DNA of 64,000 nt. Origin: an uncultured Desulfobacter sp. (lineage in GTDB: Bacteria > Desulfobacterota > Desulfobacteria > Desulfobacterales > Desulfobacteraceae). Below the pieces are notes generated by a model that saw nothing but the letters and a program-made list of their open reading frames with translations, was not told the DNA's origin and did not search any database. The position numbers and the translations under genes were made by a program. Of the stretch, positions 62,255 through 64,000 are shown in pieces (position 1 is the first letter of the stretch; each line of letters begins with the position of its first letter). Location of the stretch: contig NZ_OY762614.1 in the NCBI RefSeq assembly GCF_963666145.1, positions 4,454,501 to 4,518,500 of the forward strand. Direction: 5' to 3'.

Positions 62255-62987
62255 TCCAAATATTCAGGTGCCTGACGGACTGAACTTAGACCGGCTTCCC
62301 GCCCATGTTGCTTTTATCATGGACGGGAACGGGCGCTGGGCAAAAAAACGGCTGATGAACCGTGTGAAAGGCCATGAGCAGGGTGCCAAAACCGTTGAAG
62401 ACGTTGTTATGACGGCCAGAGAACTGGGCATTGACGTGCTTACCTTGTATGCATTTTCAACGGAAAACTGGGCGCGACCCAAGGAAGAGGTCAAGGCCCT
62501 GATGCATCTGCTGAAACGGTTTCTCAAGAATAAAATCCAAGATCTTAAAGCCAAAAACATCCGCTTAAATATTTTAGGTCAGGTTGAACGGCTTCCCGAC
62601 GATGTGCGAAAACAGGCTGAGCAGGCCATGGCCGACACACAACATAACTCCGCCATGATTTTGAATCTGGCATTGAGCTACGGGGCCCGGGAAGAAATCA
62701 CCATCGGGGTTCAGCGAATCGCGGCAAAAATCAAATCCGGCGCCCTGACCCCCGAAGATATTACGGATAAAACGGTATCCGATCACCTTTATACGGCCGG
62801 CATGCCTGATCCGGACCTTATTGTCCGTACGTCCGGCGAAGTCAGACTTTCCAATTTTCTGATGTGGCAGGCCGCATATTCCGAACTGGTTTTTACCCCG
62901 ACGCTTTGGCCCGATTTTTCCAAGCAGGAATTCCATCAGATTTTAATTGATTACCAGCAGCGGGACAGACGCTTCGGAAAGGTATGA
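62244..62987 (+). CDS. uppS: Undecaprenyl diphosphate synthase
   Basis: About 247 aa from TTG 62244, which overlaps the frr end by 11 bases; no ATG fits before the conserved region. Signatures: HVAFIMDGNGRWAKKR, LTLYAFSTENWARP, and PDPDLIVRTSGEVRLSNFLMWQAAYSEL. It makes the C55 lipid carrier used by peptidoglycan, LPS O-chain and the EPS system at the left of this window. It overlaps cdsA by 4 bases. Confidence 0.95.
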   Translation: MKYDPNIQVPDGLNLDRLPAHVAFIMDGNGRWAKKRLMNRVKGHEQGAKTVEDVVMTARELGIDVLTLYAFSTENWARPKEEVKALMHLLKRFLKNKIQDLKAKNIRLNILGQVERLPDDVRKQAEQAMADTQHNSAMILNLALSYGAREEITIGVQRIAAKIKSGALTPEDITDKTVSDHLYTAGMPDPDLIVRTSGEVRLSNFLMWQAAYSELVFTPTLWPDFSKQEFHQILIDYQQRDRRFGKV

Positions 62988-63802
62988 TGCAGCACTGCAA
63001 ACGATGGCTTACGGCGTTAATTCTCACCCCCCTTGTGCTTTGGGCCATTCTCAAAGGGTCTCTATTGTTGTTTGGCGCCTTGGTATCCGTGGTTTCAATT
63101 TTTGCGATCCATGAATATTTTGATATCATCTGTGCCAATGATAGCGAACCTGTTACTCTAACGACTCGGTCGATCTCCTATGGGGCTTGTGCGGCATTGG
63201 TCATGGGGGCATGTTTTGGGTCCTGGCCGATTCTGTTTTTCATTCTTGCTTTGAATATGCTGGCGCTGTGCGTGTTTGTTCTGGCGCGTTTTTCCAGTTT
63301 GCCCCATATTTTTGATCTGGTGGCCCGGCAGGTGCTCGGTGTCGTCTATATCCCTTTATCCCTGGCTCTTTTGGTTTTTGTCCGGAATTCGGATGCCGGG
63401 GCATTGTGGGTGATCTGGGTGCTCATGGTCTGTTTTGCCAATGATACAGGTGCCTTGTATGTTGGGACGTTCAAAGGCGAGCGTAAGCTTTCTCCGAACA
63501 TTAGTCCCAATAAAACCATTGAAGGGGCAGTGGGGGGGCTGGCCGTCGCGGTAACGGCGGGATTTGTATTTAATCTGATTTTCTTCCAGGATGTTGCGCT
63601 TGCCTTGATGAGTATTCCCTGCGCTTTGTGTATTGCGGTTGCGGGTCAGATCGGAGACCTGTTTGAGTCTGCCATGAAACGGGTCGGGCACATCAAAGAT
63701 TCGGGAAAAATCCTGCCGGGTCATGGCGGTATGCTTGATCGCATTGACGGGTTGCTTCTGGCCATTCCGGTATTTTATTTTTTTACGGTGTTTGTTCTGT
63801 GA
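62984..63802 (+). CDS. cdsA: Phosphatidate cytidylyltransferase
   Basis: A 272-aa membrane protein with about eight spans. The family signature lies near the C-terminus: SPNISPNKTIEGAVGG and later RVGHIKDSGKILPGHGGMLDRIDGLL. It makes CDP-diacylglycerol, the precursor of phospholipids. It overlaps uppS at its start and dxr at its end, so the three are translated together. Confidence 0.95.
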   Translation: MMQHCKRWLTALILTPLVLWAILKGSLLLFGALVSVVSIFAIHEYFDIICANDSEPVTLTTRSISYGACAALVMGACFGSWPILFFILALNMLALCVFVLARFSSLPHIFDLVARQVLGVVYIPLSLALLVFVRNSDAGALWVIWVLMVCFANDTGALYVGTFKGERKLSPNISPNKTIEGAVGGLAVAVTAGFVFNLIFFQDVALALMSIPCALCIAVAGQIGDLFESAMKRVGHIKDSGKILPGHGGMLDRIDGLLLAIPVFYFFTVFVL

Positions 63803-64000
63803 AGTCGTTAACGATACTGGGTTCCACAGGGTCCATCGGCACGTCCGCCCTTAAGGTGGTTGCCATGCACCCGGACAAGTTCTCCATCAATTGTTTAACC
63901 TGTGCCACCAATATTGACCTTCTATTCGCCCAAATAGAACAGTTTAAGCCGGCGATGGTTGCCGTGATCGACGAAATGTCGGCAGACCGTCTTGCAAAGA
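63799..64000 (+). CDS. dxr: 1-deoxy-D-xylulose 5-phosphate reductoisomerase (partial)
   Basis: An open frame from GTG 63799, overlapping the cdsA stop (GTGA), runs off the right edge after 67 codons. It begins KSLTILGSTGSIGTSALKVV, the NADPH-binding start of Dxr, followed by AMHPDKFSINCLTCATNIDLL. Dxr makes 2-C-methyl-erythritol 4-phosphate in the MEP route to isoprenoids, feeding uppS. Its place after cdsA is the common bacterial order. No other frame in the last 200 bases is supported. Confidence 0.93.
   Translation, partial: MKSLTILGSTGSIGTSALKVVAMHPDKFSINCLTCATNIDLLFAQIEQFKPAMVAVIDEMSADRLAK

Noticed and set aside
1..64000. CRISPR arrays, rRNA genes, prophage structural genes
   Set aside because: No regularly spaced direct repeats, no rRNA-like sequence and no capsid, tail or terminase motifs were seen.

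Overview
The window reads as chromosomal DNA of a Gram-negative, probably anaerobic sulfate-reducing bacterium of the Desulfobacterota, most likely family Desulfobacteraceae. This is inferred from a PEP-CTERM/EPS locus, a HesB-like selenoprotein with an in-frame UGA, a full LPS inner-core toolkit, and the gene orders rho-rpmE-prfA-prmC and rpsB-tsf-pyrH-frr-uppS-cdsA-dxr. Species cannot be named from sequence reading alone.

Positions 1-16.7 kb hold an exopolysaccharide/PEP-CTERM (XrtA-type) locus. A leftward operon encodes the chain-length determinant, tyrosine autokinase, polyprenyl sugar-1-phosphate transferase, Wza-type export protein and an outer-membrane beta-barrel cut by the window edge. 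Rightward genes encode a PrsT-like TPR lipoprotein and a secreted PEP-CTERM protein. A second leftward group carries an epimerase, a TIGR03790-type protein, a CAAX-protease relative, an ExeA-like ATPase fused to an OmpA domain, a membrane coiled-coil protein and a small HATPase-like protein. No exosortase gene lies inside the window.

Positions 16.8-26.7 kb hold the most unusual part. It is a tight four-gene leftward operon: an unrecognised 278-aa protein, two BrxD/DUF2791-like P-loop ATPases, and a 1934-aa protein combining an Lhr-like SF2 helicase, a Cys-rich RecB/Cas4-like nuclease, an RNase-H-like segment and a Dna2-like SF1 helicase. A small unknown gene is transcribed divergently from an overlapping promoter region. 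The set resembles parts of BREX and Ter-linked systems but lacks their methylase, phosphatase and TerB genes. It is the best candidate here for an undescribed genome-defence or DNA-processing system.

Positions 26.8-33 kb carry cutA, a HEAT-repeat protein with a receiver-like end, galE, the selenoprotein, a MarR regulator, a FliL-like lipoprotein and thiamine pyrophosphokinase. Positions 33-45.3 kb are an LPS assembly run: lptF, lptG, waaA, lpxK, a late acyltransferase, then six glycosyltransferases, many overlapping by a few bases. At 45.4-50.4 kb three insertion sequences are nested: an IS1380-type element inside an IS110/IS1111-type element, inside an IS1634-type element. Two leftward heptosyltransferases follow (50.7-53 kb). 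The rest (53-64 kb) is housekeeping: tRNA-Gln, larE, ndk, coaE, rho, rpmE, prfA, prmC and the rpsB-to-dxr cluster, with dxr running off the right edge.
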